DNA from: JASGDN01 sp049841275
GTDB taxonomy: Bacteria; Chloroflexota; Chloroflexia; Thermomicrobiales; UBA6265
Assembly: GCA_049841275.1 (NCBI GenBank)
Contig: JASGDN010000092.1
Span: forward strand, 35,059 to 99,058
Length of the DNA stretch: 64,000 nucleotides
Direction of reading: 5' to 3'
Shown here: positions 26,768 through 36,008 of the stretch, piece after piece
How positions within the stretch are numbered: the first letter of the stretch is position 1
How the letters are laid out: each line of letters begins with the position of its first letter
Notes under the pieces: model-generated
The model's input: the letters and a program-made list of their open reading frames with translations, nothing else
Database searches by the model: none
What the model was told of the DNA's origin: nothing
Made by a program: the position numbers and the translations under genes

Positions 26768-26777
26768 ACGAACAGAG
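26762..26777. promoter_or_regulatory. Operator-like palindrome over the unit B promoter
   Basis: CTCTGT-ACGA-ACAGAG, perfect 6-bp arms, overlapping the -10. Its core is identical to the one at unit A (25131-25144). Confidence 0.55.
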
Positions 26778-26802
26778 TATGATACCCGTTCCGAATTGTC
26801 AA
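26774..26802 (-). promoter_or_regulatory. Promoter of noncoding unit B
   Basis: Minus-strand TTGACA (26797-26802) and TACTCT (26774-26779), 17-nt spacer. The spacer shares TTCGG and GAAC motifs with the unit A promoter. Confidence 0.6.
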
Positions 26803-27025
26803 CACCCCATCAACAAAGATCCCTCTATCACTCGGCAGGATCGCCCATGCATGGCACGGCATCGCCCACGGTCGGGTCGATGTCCTGCTTCGCCGAGAAC
26901 GCATGGGCCGCGTCCCCTTGGCAAGCGCGCACCGACCACCGAAGATCGGAGCTGCCAAATCTGTCTGCTGCCGGACGCCGCCCACCATTTCAGAGCGCCG
27001 CCCGCACTCACCGCGAGGTTCCTCC

Positions 27026-28261
27026 ATGCCCGACCCATCCATTCCCACCTCGCACCCAACAGCCGCTGGCCGCCGCGCCGTGGAGATCCTGCACGACCTG
27101 ATCGCCATCCCGAGCGTCAATCCGGCCTACGATCTCACCAGCGATGGGGAGGTGCAAGTCGCCCTCTACGTAGCCGCCTGGGCGCGCGCCCTCGGCCTCC
27201 CCGTTGAACGCCAGACCGTCTTTCCCGCGACGGATGACCACCCTGCACGCGACAACATTCGCGTCCGTCTCACCGGTCCTGACGGCGCACCGACGCTCCT
27301 GCTCGAAGCACACATGGACACCGTCTCTCCCGATGCGATGCCGGACGCCTTCATGCCGGCCGAACGTGGCGGCAGGCTCTACGGGCGCGGCAGCTGCGAC
27401 ACGAAGGGATCGCTCGCCGCGATGATGGCGGCGGTCGAAGCGCTGGCGACCGATGGAGCGCCGCTTTCCTGCACGGTGGAACTCCTCGCCGCTGTCGATG
27501 AGGAAACCCAGGGAACGGGCGTCTTCGCCTATGTCCGCGCCGGCAATCGTCCCGCCGCCGCGATCGTCGGGGAACCGACCGAACTCCGGGTGATCCATGC
27601 CCACAACGGTTGCCTGCGCGGCGAGATCGCGGTCACTGGCCGCGCGGCGCACACCTCCATCGCCCACGAGGGCGTCAACGCGATCGAGGGCATGGCACCG
27701 GTCATCATGGCGCTGGCCGAATTGAACCGGGAGATCGCAAGCCGTCCCGGCGGTGCGGCCGATCACGGCTCATTGACGGTCAGCCTCGTCTCTGGCGGCA
27801 CCGGCCTGAACATCGTGCCCGAACGCTGCACGATCGCCTACGACCGCCGCACCGTCCCCGGCGACCGCACGACGCCCCTCCTTGCCGAGATCGACGCGGC
27901 GCTCGATGCCGTCCGGCGAACCGCAATGACTCCTGGCCTGAGCGTCGAACGGCAGACGCCATCGCTGGACATAGCCGCCCTGCTGACCCCGCTCGCGGAG
28001 CCGATCGTCCGCACCGCCGTGGAGGCGAACGCCTCGCTCGGCCTCGATTCCATTCCCACGAAGGTCCCCTACGGGTCCGACGCCAGCACCTTGCAGGAGG
28101 GAGGCATTCCGGCCATCGTCTATGGTCCCGGGAACATCGTGCAGGCCCATGGCGCCGATGAATATGTCGAGCTGATCCAGGTCGAGCAGGCGGCTGCCTT
28201 CTACGTCGCCGTCGCCCGCACCTTCATGAATGCCGCCATCTCCCATGGCGAGACCCCCTGA
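27026..28261 (+). CDS. M20-family metallopeptidase (ArgE/DapE/carboxypeptidase G2-like)
   Basis: 411 residues from the ATG at 27026. Zinc-site motifs: LLLEAHMDTVSPD (His/Asp), YGRGSCDTKGSLAAM (bridging Asp) and DEETQG (catalytic Glu pair), plus the dimerisation domain and the C-terminal GPGNIVQAHGADEYV (His). Such enzymes hydrolyse N-acyl amino acids or dipeptides. It overlaps the MFS gene by one base, and a pyroglutamyl peptidase follows, pointing to peptide or acylated amino acid use. Confidence 0.92.
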   Translation: MPDPSIPTSHPTAAGRRAVEILHDLIAIPSVNPAYDLTSDGEVQVALYVAAWARALGLPVERQTVFPATDDHPARDNIRVRLTGPDGAPTLLLEAHMDTVSPDAMPDAFMPAERGGRLYGRGSCDTKGSLAAMMAAVEALATDGAPLSCTVELLAAVDEETQGTGVFAYVRAGNRPAAAIVGEPTELRVIHAHNGCLRGEIAVTGRAAHTSIAHEGVNAIEGMAPVIMALAELNREIASRPGGAADHGSLTVSLVSGGTGLNIVPERCTIAYDRRTVPGDRTTPLLAEIDAALDAVRRTAMTPGLSVERQTPSLDIAALLTPLAEPIVRTAVEANASLGLDSIPTKVPYGSDASTLQEGGIPAIVYGPGNIVQAHGADEYVELIQVEQAAAFYVAVARTFMNAAISHGETP

Positions 28262-29655
28262 TGGATGCGAGGCACCCGATCGCAACATCCCGCTCCACGC
28301 CCAGCACGACCCCCCTCCTGCTCCTGCTGACGGCCACGCTACTGGCCGGGATCGGCAACGGCATCGCCATCGTTGCGCTCCCCTGGCTCGTGCTGGAACG
28401 CACCGGCAGCGCCACCAGCGCCTCGATCGTCGCGGCAGCTTCGTCGGTGCCGCTGCTCTTCGCCAGCATCCTCTCGGGCACGGTGGTGGATCGGATCGGC
28501 CGGAAGCGCACCGCCATGCTCTCGGACATCCTCTCCGGCCTCTCCGTGATCGCTATCCCGATCGTCGACCACGCACTCGGGCTGACCGTGTGGGTGCTCG
28601 CGCTCCTGGCGGCGCTCGGCTCGGTCTTCGATCCCGCTGGCATCACCGCCCGCGAGACAATGCTCCCGGAAGCGACCCGCACATCCGGCTGGCGGATCGA
28701 CCGCGTGAACAGCATCTACGAGGCAATCTTCAATGCCGCCTACCTGATCGGTCCCGGCATCGGCGGCCTCCTGATCGCGGTCTTCGGCGCCTCGAACACG
28801 CTCTGGTTCACCGGCGCCGGGTTCGCGCTATCCATCCTGGCTGTCACCGGTATCCGCCTTGCCGGTGCGAATCGCCCATCTCCCATCACCGGCGAGAGTT
28901 TCTGGGCAAACACCAAGGAAGGCCTGGCCTTCGTTTGGAACGACCGCCTGCTCCGTGCGATGGCCATCCTGACGATGATCGTGGTCGCGCTCTACCTGCC
29001 GATCGAAGGTGTCATCCTGCCCGCCCACTTCACCGCGCAGGACACGCCGCGCTACCTCGGTTGGGTGCTGATGGCGATGAGCGCCGGCGGCCTCGTGGGC
29101 GCCCTCGCCTACGGGCAGTGGGCCGACCGGCTCGGACGCCGCGCGACCTTCGTCTGGTGCACGATCGCGATGAGCCTCGTCATCATCGGCATGGCCATCC
29201 TGCCGCCGATCGCGCCATTGCTGGTCCTGAGCGCGATGCTCGGCCTCACCTACGGACCGATGGGACCGATCTCGAACGTGGCGATGCAGGCCTGCACGCC
29301 GGACCATCTGCGAGGCCGCGTGATCGGCGTGATGTCGTCGCTCGCGTATGCCGCAGGTCCGCTCGGCTACCTCGTTGCGGGTCCGCTGATCGACCATCTC
29401 GGGTTGAGGAAGGCCTTCATCCTGCTCGCGGTCCTCATCACGGTCGTCGCCATCGCCGGGCTGCTTGTCCGCTCGCTCCACGACCTCGATACACTCGTCG
29501 TCCCGGAGGAGGGCATCACACGCGAGGACCAGGTCATCGTCACCACCCTGCCGAACGAGGTTTCCGGCAGCCTCTATCCTGCAATGCCCCTGAACCATCC
29601 GTCGCCCCATCCGGAACGCCACGACACCACCCACCACCGCAAGCCATCCTCATGA
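28261..29655 (+). CDS. MFS transporter
   Basis: 464-residue protein whose ATG shares the A of the preceding TGA, so the pair is co-translated. DRIGRKRTAML (near residue 81) is the loop 2-3 motif and QWADRLGRRATF the C-half repeat. It resembles the DHA3/enterobactin-exporter-like group. Flanked by two peptidases, it could export or import amino acids or peptides (inference from context). The C-terminal 50 residues are a hydrophilic tail. Confidence 0.87.
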   Translation: MDARHPIATSRSTPSTTPLLLLLTATLLAGIGNGIAIVALPWLVLERTGSATSASIVAAASSVPLLFASILSGTVVDRIGRKRTAMLSDILSGLSVIAIPIVDHALGLTVWVLALLAALGSVFDPAGITARETMLPEATRTSGWRIDRVNSIYEAIFNAAYLIGPGIGGLLIAVFGASNTLWFTGAGFALSILAVTGIRLAGANRPSPITGESFWANTKEGLAFVWNDRLLRAMAILTMIVVALYLPIEGVILPAHFTAQDTPRYLGWVLMAMSAGGLVGALAYGQWADRLGRRATFVWCTIAMSLVIIGMAILPPIAPLLVLSAMLGLTYGPMGPISNVAMQACTPDHLRGRVIGVMSSLAYAAGPLGYLVAGPLIDHLGLRKAFILLAVLITVVAIAGLLVRSLHDLDTLVVPEEGITREDQVIVTTLPNEVSGSLYPAMPLNHPSPHPERHDTTHHRKPSS

Positions 29656-29668
29656 AGGAGTTCGCACA

Positions 29669-30358
29669 ATGATCGCTCCCGAGCGGCAGCCATTCGTCCC
29701 GACGCAACACCTCACCGTCCTGATGACCGGCTTCGCTCCCTTTGGCGGCGAAACCGTCAACCCGTCCTGGCAGGCGGTGCAGCGCGTCGCGGCGACCTGG
29801 GATGGCCCAGCGACGCTGACCGTCGTGGAATTACCCGTCGTATTCGGGGAGAGCGCCGGCGTCCTGCACCGGGTCATGCGGCAGGTGCAGCCGGACCTCG
29901 TCATCGCCGTCGGTCAATCGGGCGGACGCACCCAGGTCACGCCGGAGCGCATCGCCATCAACGTGGACGACGCCCGCATCCCGGACAACGTCGGCAACCA
30001 GCCCATCGACGCACCGATCGATCCGGATGGCCCGGCCGCCTGGTTCACGACGCTTCCCGTCAAGCGCGCCGTCGCGGCGATGCGCGACCGGGAAATCCCG
30101 GCTGCGGTCTCGAACAGCGCCGGCACCTACGTCTGCAATCATGTCTTCTATCACCTGATGAGCATCATCGCGGCAGAGTTTCCGGCCACACGTGGCGGGT
30201 TCATCCACGTTCCCTTCAGCACAGAGCAAGTCGCAGCATCCGGATCACCGCAACCAGGACTACCGGTCGCGACGATCGCGGACGGCCTGACCATCATGCT
30301 GCGCACGGCACTCGAAACCTGTGACGATATCGCGATACCTGGCGGCACGGAACACTGA
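29669..30358 (+). CDS. pcp: Pyrrolidone-carboxylate (pyroglutamyl) peptidase
   Basis: 229-residue cytosolic cysteine peptidase that removes N-terminal pyroglutamate. Conserved pieces: VLMTGFAPFGGETVNPS (17-33), GGRTQVTPERIAINVDDARIPDN (active Glu, about 86-108), SNSAGTYVCNHVFY (catalytic Cys, about 149-162) and GFIHVP (catalytic His). Length slightly exceeds the usual 215. It is the last gene of the peptidase/MFS operon, 13 nt after the transporter, and is closed by a 15-bp hairpin. Confidence 0.93.
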   Translation: MIAPERQPFVPTQHLTVLMTGFAPFGGETVNPSWQAVQRVAATWDGPATLTVVELPVVFGESAGVLHRVMRQVQPDLVIAVGQSGGRTQVTPERIAINVDDARIPDNVGNQPIDAPIDPDGPAAWFTTLPVKRAVAAMRDREIPAAVSNSAGTYVCNHVFYHLMSIIAAEFPATRGGFIHVPFSTEQVAASGSPQPGLPVATIADGLTIMLRTALETCDDIAIPGGTEH

Positions 30359-30386
30359 CCCCAGGAACGCGACCACGCCATCCCTG

Positions 30387-30422
30387 AAGAGCGCTCCACC
30401 CTGGTCGGGGTGGAGCGCTCTT
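30387..30422 (+). terminator. Hairpin terminator after pcp
   Basis: Perfect 15-bp stem AAGAGCGCTCCACCC / GGGTGGAGCGCTCTT with a 6-nt loop, 28 nt after the stop codon. Confidence 0.82.
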
Positions 30423-30545
30423 CGCTTTCTCCGGATCCAGCGCAGCCCGTCACGGGAAATGGCATGGCCCTGCAGAACCCGCCGGCGTCATGGCAAGGAC
30501 CCCAGACCGTCGTCAGGCATCGGCACACCCCGCCGCACACCGCTA

Positions 30546-30643
30546 AGTACTACGAACATGAGATGATCTCACCCGAAAGTACTAGACATCGGCGATATGA
30601 TTGTGTAGGATGTGCAACAGTTGATTCATAGTACTCAGGTACT
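30546..30643. promoter_or_regulatory. Array of AGTACT palindromic half-sites
   Basis: AGTACT at 30546-30551, 30578-30583 and 30630-30635, plus GTACT at 30639-30643. The second touches the -35 and the last two lie just past the predicted start. Clustering around one promoter suggests an operator for an unidentified regulator. Confidence 0.45.
30583..30611 (+). promoter_or_regulatory. Promoter of the glycosyltransferase operon
   Basis: TAGACA (30583-30588), 17-nt spacer, TAGGAT (30606-30611); start near 30618, 47 nt before the ATG at 30665. The region is distinctly AT-richer than its surroundings. Confidence 0.5.
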
Positions 30644-30664
30644 ACCCCCGACGGCGAGGCAACC

Positions 30665-32395
30665 ATGATTGCGATCCCCCGGCACATTCCGATCACCGCC
30701 CCTCCGGCTGCCGCCCGACGCGCCATCCGAAGCCTCTCCCCAAGAACAACCTGGGCATCGGCGGAGCCGCTTCCCTTACGGCCGGTGCTGGCCATTGCTA
30801 TCCTGTTCTCCCTCGCCTGGTTCGGGTGGTACTTCCACCACGGACTGATCCTCCAGTACGAAGATTCCATCTCCCACCCCCAGATCGCACGCCGCGTGCT
30901 GGACAGCCCCACGCCGGGCATCTCACAACTCGGCGGTGTCTGGCCTCCCCTGCCGCACCTGCTGATGCTCCCCCTGATCTGGAACGACTGGCTCTTTTTC
31001 TCCGGGGTCGTCGGCGCGGCTGTCTCCATGATCTGCTACGTCCTCACCGCAGCCCTCACCACCCGCATCACCGCCCTTCTGGGAATCGGGCGAGCGGGAA
31101 GCGTCGTCGCCCTGGCTATCATGGTGCTCAATCCGAACATGCGCTACATGCAGTCGACCGGCATGACCGAGCTGCCGCTCATTGCGACCACGGTCGCCAC
31201 AGTCTATTTCCTCCTGCGCTGGAGCCAGACAGAATCTCTCCGGGCGTTCGTGGGGATGGATGTCGCGCTCCTGGCTGCCACTGCCACCCGGTATGAGGGA
31301 TGGGTGCTCTGGGGCGCGGTGTTGGCCGCACTCGGGTTCATCATGATCCGTCGTCACTGGACCCGGACGAAGATGCTCGATTACGTGATGTACTACCTCG
31401 TCTTCTCCTCACTCTTCATCGCCGCATGGATGGCCTGGAACAAGATCATCCTCGGCACCGGCTGGCTCGGCTTCCTCAATAGCGAGTACGCCTCCGCCGA
31501 AATCTGGGTCGGGTCCGCCGATCGTGCGGTCGGCCATATCGACCTCGCCTTCCGCACCTATTGGTATGCCATGCAGATGATGTGCGGCTCGTGGGCGCTC
31601 CTGGCCAGCATCGCCGGGCTTGGCCTCTTCCTCGTTCGCGACCGCCTCCGCATCGAGACCGTCGGAATCCTGACGTTGCTGTTCCCCGTCCCCTTCTTTA
31701 CCTATGCACTCTATAGCGGCCAGCGCCCGATGCATGTCCCCCAAATCAACGGCGACTACTACAATGTCCGATTCGCGCTCCAGATCTTGCCGATCGTCGC
31801 GTTCATGGTTGGAATCCTGGTCGACGAAATCGTGAAGGCACTCGACCAACACGTCCCGTTCATCCGGGCCACATTCCGCGGCGCCCTGCACATCCCCGTC
31901 CGCACAATCGGGTTGGGCACGCTCGCCGCAACCATCGCCGTCTTCATCTCGATCGCGAACATCGCCCTTCTGGAACCGACTCTCGGCGCCGCCCAAGACA
32001 ACTCTCGCGCCCGCTACGAAGCCCTTGGCGCCTGCGTCCAAGAGGTAGCCGGCACCCACCCACGCATGCTGATGGAGAACCACGCCAACGAACTGGTGCT
32101 CTTCTACAGCGGGATCGATATGGGAGGCATCGTCTATGAAGGCAGCTACCTGATTTGGGACAAAGCGCTCGCAAACCCGGATGCCTACGTCGACTGGATC
32201 TATATGCGCAAGACCACTGGCTCCGAGGACAAGGTCTGGAAAGCCCTCCACGACAACGCCACCGTCCTCGCTCCGTATCGCATCGTCTTCGAGAACGACG
32301 ACGTGATCCTCTACGGCCGCACCAGCCTCATCGGAGAAGGCGCGCGCTCCACCTGCACGCTTCCATCGACGACTACCCCAACGCCAGCAGCCTGA
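30665..32395 (+). CDS. Polytopic GT-C-type membrane glycosyltransferase-like protein
   Basis: 576 residues with about eleven helices. After the first helix the loop YEDSISHPQIARRV holds acidic residues where GT-C enzymes (ArnT/PMT-like, lipid-linked sugar donors) place their catalytic Asp/Glu. A soluble C-terminal segment of ~150 residues follows the last helix. Precise donor and acceptor are unknown. The GT2 gene begins 30 nt later, so the pair probably builds or exports a surface glycan. Confidence 0.65.
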   Translation: MIAIPRHIPITAPPAAARRAIRSLSPRTTWASAEPLPLRPVLAIAILFSLAWFGWYFHHGLILQYEDSISHPQIARRVLDSPTPGISQLGGVWPPLPHLLMLPLIWNDWLFFSGVVGAAVSMICYVLTAALTTRITALLGIGRAGSVVALAIMVLNPNMRYMQSTGMTELPLIATTVATVYFLLRWSQTESLRAFVGMDVALLAATATRYEGWVLWGAVLAALGFIMIRRHWTRTKMLDYVMYYLVFSSLFIAAWMAWNKIILGTGWLGFLNSEYASAEIWVGSADRAVGHIDLAFRTYWYAMQMMCGSWALLASIAGLGLFLVRDRLRIETVGILTLLFPVPFFTYALYSGQRPMHVPQINGDYYNVRFALQILPIVAFMVGILVDEIVKALDQHVPFIRATFRGALHIPVRTIGLGTLAATIAVFISIANIALLEPTLGAAQDNSRARYEALGACVQEVAGTHPRMLMENHANELVLFYSGIDMGGIVYEGSYLIWDKALANPDAYVDWIYMRKTTGSEDKVWKALHDNATVLAPYRIVFENDDVILYGRTSLIGEGARSTCTLPSTTTPTPAA

Positions 32396-32425
32396 CCGCA
32401 TTTTCACCAGAGAAACGGACTTCCC

Positions 32426-34030
32426 ATGGCCCTTGTCCTTCCGCCCCACTCCCACCTCCGGTTCCCACGCCGCACCCTCGGCTCCCAGGCGCCCTTGCCA
32501 AACCCAGGTCCCGTTCCGACGCCGCGGCAGGCCGAACCCGCGGTCTTCACCGGCACGACGACCCTTCCGATCGAATCGAGTGCCGCCACGCTCGTCACGC
32601 CGGCGCAGGTAAGGAGCATCGTCGCGACCATACTCGCCGCAACCCTCCTTATCGCACTCGACCTCGAGCGGATCGCCGTCATCGTCGTCGGAGCCGCCAT
32701 GGTGATGTATGCCGTGAACCTCACCTGGCGGGTCGTCCTGCTCGGCATCATGGGTCACTCGAAGCCGCTTCTCGCCAGCGAGGCCACACTCGCCGCCATC
32801 CGCGAATGGGGTACGGACGCCCCGATCGTCTCGGTGATGGTTCCGGTCAAGCGCGAGGGACAGGACATCCTGCGCCGTCTCGCCTGGCACCTCCAGCAAC
32901 TGGACTATCCGCAGGATCGCCTCGACGTGATGATCCTCCTCGACAGCGACGAGACGCAGACGATCGCGAATGCCGAGGCCGTGATGCCGCCGGAGTTCCG
33001 CATCGTCGTCGTTCCCGCCGTGCTCCCCCGCACGAAGCCGCGCGTCCTGAATGTTGCCCTCCAGCAGGCACGTGGGGAATACGTCGTCGTCTGGGACGTG
33101 GAGGACGCGCCGCATCCGCAGCAGGTGATCCAGGCAGTTGCCGCCTTCGACCGGCTACGCGAGACCGAGCCCGAGGTCATCTGCCTTCAGGCCCGTCTCG
33201 CCTTCGATGGCTCCCTCGTCGCGAAGCCGAACCTGCTCACCCGCTGGCAGACCGCCGCCTACAATCTCCAGTTCGGGCTCTTCCTGCCCGCCCTCGACCG
33301 TCTGCGCTTGCCGGTGCCGCTCGGCGGCACGTCCAACTTCTTTCGCGTCGATGCACTCAAGGCACTCGGCGGCTGGGATGCCTGGAACGTCACCGAAGAC
33401 CTCGACCTCGGTGTCCGCATCGCCCGAAGCGGTTACCGCGTGCGCATGCTCGATTCCACGACGTGGGAAGAACCGAACCCTGTCCTCTGGAATTCGATTC
33501 GCCAGTGGTCGCGCTGGAAGAAGGGAGCAATGCAAACCTGGCTGGTGCATATGCGGCATCCGGCAACGCTCTTCCACGACCTCGGCCCCGGCGGCTTCCT
33601 CTCCTTCCAGCTCACCGTCGGCGTGCAGACGCTCGCCCTGCTCCTGAATCCGATCTCCCTGCTGCTGACACTTATCTACATCGCCTTCCAGCCCGGCTGG
33701 ATCCACGGACTCTTTCCGATCTGGGCGCTCTATCTCGGTAACCTCTCCTTCATCGGAGGCACCCTCTTTTTCGTCTTCGCAACGGCAACCGCATCGCTCC
33801 ACATGAAGCAAGATGGCTTCGTCCCCTCCGCGACGCTGGCGGTTGGACACTGGCTCCTGCTGAGCGTTGCAGCCTACCTTGCGCTCTGGCAGATCCTGCG
33901 CGGCCAGGTTCATCGCTGGGAAGCAACCGTCCACGGCCACGATCCCGTCCTGCTCGGCGGCAACGCCAGCAATGCCCTCCCGCTCATGGCAACATGTATC
34001 GAGCCGGTTGCGCTCGACCAAGTGGCGTAA
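32426..34030 (+). CDS. Processive-type family 2 glycosyltransferase (cellulose-synthase-like)
   Basis: 534-residue membrane GT2. Two N-terminal helices, then the GT-A domain: VSMMVPVKREG-type start (VSVMVPVKREG), LLDSDE, VVWDVEDAP (metal-binding Asp), NVTEDLDLGVRI (catalytic TED) and RQWSRWKKGAMQ (the Q-x-x-R-W acceptor motif). Four C-terminal helices follow. This is the hyaluronan/cellulose synthase architecture that couples polymerisation to export. The partner gene upstream is a GT-C-like membrane protein under a shared promoter. Confidence 0.88.
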   Translation: MALVLPPHSHLRFPRRTLGSQAPLPNPGPVPTPRQAEPAVFTGTTTLPIESSAATLVTPAQVRSIVATILAATLLIALDLERIAVIVVGAAMVMYAVNLTWRVVLLGIMGHSKPLLASEATLAAIREWGTDAPIVSVMVPVKREGQDILRRLAWHLQQLDYPQDRLDVMILLDSDETQTIANAEAVMPPEFRIVVVPAVLPRTKPRVLNVALQQARGEYVVVWDVEDAPHPQQVIQAVAAFDRLRETEPEVICLQARLAFDGSLVAKPNLLTRWQTAAYNLQFGLFLPALDRLRLPVPLGGTSNFFRVDALKALGGWDAWNVTEDLDLGVRIARSGYRVRMLDSTTWEEPNPVLWNSIRQWSRWKKGAMQTWLVHMRHPATLFHDLGPGGFLSFQLTVGVQTLALLLNPISLLLTLIYIAFQPGWIHGLFPIWALYLGNLSFIGGTLFFVFATATASLHMKQDGFVPSATLAVGHWLLLSVAAYLALWQILRGQVHRWEATVHGHDPVLLGGNASNALPLMATCIEPVALDQVA

Positions 34031-34063
34031 CGGCCAGCCAGGCTATGGAATGGGATCGGCAGG

Positions 34064-34720
34064 CTACAGCGACTTTCCCGCGCTCGTAAGCGCCTTCCGT
34101 TCGCGCTCGTCCAGCTCCGGATCGCCGTCCGGGAAGTCGAGCGCGGTCAGACCGTCGATGCTCTCCCGGTTGTTGGCGTAGAAGTATTTCTCCTGCCACC
34201 CGTCGCCATTCGCGGCCTCCTGATGTTCGCCCCAGCGCACCAGCTGCTCTCGCTCCTCGACCAGCGCCATCTTCGGCACGACGAAGCCGCAGGAATCGGC
34301 GATCCGCGCAATCTCGACCAGGATCACCGAACGCAGGATGCTCCGCAGCGCATCGGACGGTGCGAACGCTGCGACCAGATCCGCAAACTCCGGATCGTGC
34401 CCCTGCACCACACGCCCCTTGCCGTGCAGCCGCAACACCTTCGGCGCACCGTCGAACGCACAGAACATCACGACGATCCTGCCGTTCTCACGCAAGTGGG
34501 CGATGGTCTCCGCACCGCTTCCCAGCAGATCGAGGTACGCGAACGTCGTCGGCCCCAGGATGCGGAAGGTATCCATGTCGCCCTTCGGCGAAAGGTTGAC
34601 GTGTCCATCGGGATCGTTCGGCGCGGACGCGACGAAGAACATCGGCTGCTTGCCGATCCATGCGATCAACGTGTCATCCAGCTGCTCGAAAACCCGTCCC
34701 ATCATTCGATCCTCACTCAT
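34064..34720 (-). CDS. Pyridoxamine 5'-phosphate oxidase-like flavin/F420-binding protein
   Basis: About 218 residues from the ATG at 34720. The split-barrel core reads MFFVASAPNDPDGHVNLSPKG, FAYLDLLGSG and NGRIVVMFCAFDGAPKVLRLHGKGRVV, typical of general stress protein/PNPOx-like reductases that bind FMN or F420. A C-terminal helical addition includes CGFVVPKM. True PNPOx activity is unlikely without the PLP site. Stands alone. Confidence 0.82.
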   Translation of the reverse strand: MSEDRMMGRVFEQLDDTLIAWIGKQPMFFVASAPNDPDGHVNLSPKGDMDTFRILGPTTFAYLDLLGSGAETIAHLRENGRIVVMFCAFDGAPKVLRLHGKGRVVQGHDPEFADLVAAFAPSDALRSILRSVILVEIARIADSCGFVVPKMALVEEREQLVRWGEHQEAANGDGWQEKYFYANNRESIDGLTALDFPDGDPELDERERKALTSAGKSL

Positions 34721-34839
34721 GCGCGCGCCATACCCGCATCCCCAATTGACGCCCGACCGATAGCATCGGAGACCGGTCGGCCGCAATATGCCTGCGGCCG
34801 ACCGGTCCATGGATTTCTTTGGTTTGGGGATGCCCAACC

Positions 34840-35754
34840 TCAGTCTACACTCCCCAGATAGATCGTAACATCGGTCATGGCCGAATCGGTGGAGTTGTAG
34901 GCCAACCGCGCCATCCCTGCGAATCCCGAACCGTTTACCGGACGCAGGACGACGATCAGTTCTCCATCCTGGTCGTTGACGCCGCCGACATCGCCACAGG
35001 CGATCATCGCCGCGTCCGGCGCCCCCGACGCATAGACCACCACCGCGCTCGGCCCGTCAATGATGCCATCGAGTCCAACGGCAACCGTGCTGTAGCTCGA
35101 TGCTGCCTCGACCGCTGACGCCTGCCCAACCGGCTCGCCTTGCGCCATCGCCACCGGTGAAAGATTCGCAATCACCTCACCAAGACCAGTCGCACAATTA
35201 CCGGAAACGATCTGCGCTGCGCCGCCGTCGGTGTCCGGCACGCCCGTACCCGGATCGTCCGATCCCTCCGCGAGATCGAGCGTGAAGACCGGGATGCCGA
35301 CCTCACCATCCGGCGGGCCGTCCGGCGCGGTCCAGACCTGCGTCGCATCCTGCTGCAACACGTATCCAGCCGGTACCTGCCCAAGGTCGATAGACACCGT
35401 CACCGTCGCACCGTAGGGGACATCGATGGCGCAGGTCGCCGCCCGCGCATCGGCCGTCCCCGGCGATACCGTCGTACAGGCAGTGCCGAACGTCTGGCTC
35501 GGATACTCCACCGCCATCTGGACCAGCACGCCTTCCCACGGGGTACACCCGAAGAGCGGTCCACCCGTCTGGTTCTCGCAGAAGGCCGTGGCAACCGAAA
35601 AGTGATAGTCACCAGCGGTTGAGCCCGCATCGCTGCTGGCGTACGCAGGGGTCAGGAACGGCGTGAGGAATCCGGCGGCCAGGGCGATGATCGCCATGAT
35701 ATGCACGCGCCACGGACGATTCGAGGATGCGGAACGGACAGGGAGACTCGGCAT
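34840..35754 (-). CDS. Secreted protein of unknown function, domain shared with 36009-36575
   Basis: 304 residues with a Sec signal (HIMAIIALAAGFLTPFLTPAYA) and a GGAGGAG ribosome site. The N-half has four Cys (CENQTGG..FGCTPW, ACTTV, ATCAIDVPYG). The C-half carries VVVYASGAPDAAMIACGDV followed by VNGSGFAGMARL, a pattern repeated in the next gene (VVVRASEDPASDAIACGEI / VNGSGYTGIARF). I recognise no named family; a small beta-sandwich domain is plausible. Extracellular location is inferred from the signal. Confidence 0.7.
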   Translation of the reverse strand: MPSLPVRSASSNRPWRVHIMAIIALAAGFLTPFLTPAYASSDAGSTAGDYHFSVATAFCENQTGGPLFGCTPWEGVLVQMAVEYPSQTFGTACTTVSPGTADARAATCAIDVPYGATVTVSIDLGQVPAGYVLQQDATQVWTAPDGPPDGEVGIPVFTLDLAEGSDDPGTGVPDTDGGAAQIVSGNCATGLGEVIANLSPVAMAQGEPVGQASAVEAASSYSTVAVGLDGIIDGPSAVVVYASGAPDAAMIACGDVGGVNDQDGELIVVLRPVNGSGFAGMARLAYNSTDSAMTDVTIYLGSVD

Positions 35755-36008
35755 GGCAACACGCTCCTCCGATGGACGGTCCGGCCATCACACCGAGAGC
35801 CGGACACCGGACACGCATTCAGCAATCCGGTACATCCACTGTAGGCACGGCGCGCCTGCCGATGATCCGCAAGAATGCGCAATCGCACCGGTTTCCTGCT
35901 GCGCAACGGTCCCCGGAATTACTCACGGCATTACGCAGATCGCCCGGCGCACCGGCCTCGACAGCCTGATACGCCGGGCGATTGTTTCATGGACAGCCAG
36001 GTGGCCGG
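35755..36008. other. Intergenic region upstream of the secreted protein gene
   Basis: 254 nt holding the ribosome site GGAGGAG and presumably the promoter of the minus-strand gene; no hairpin or frame stands out. Confidence 0.35.
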
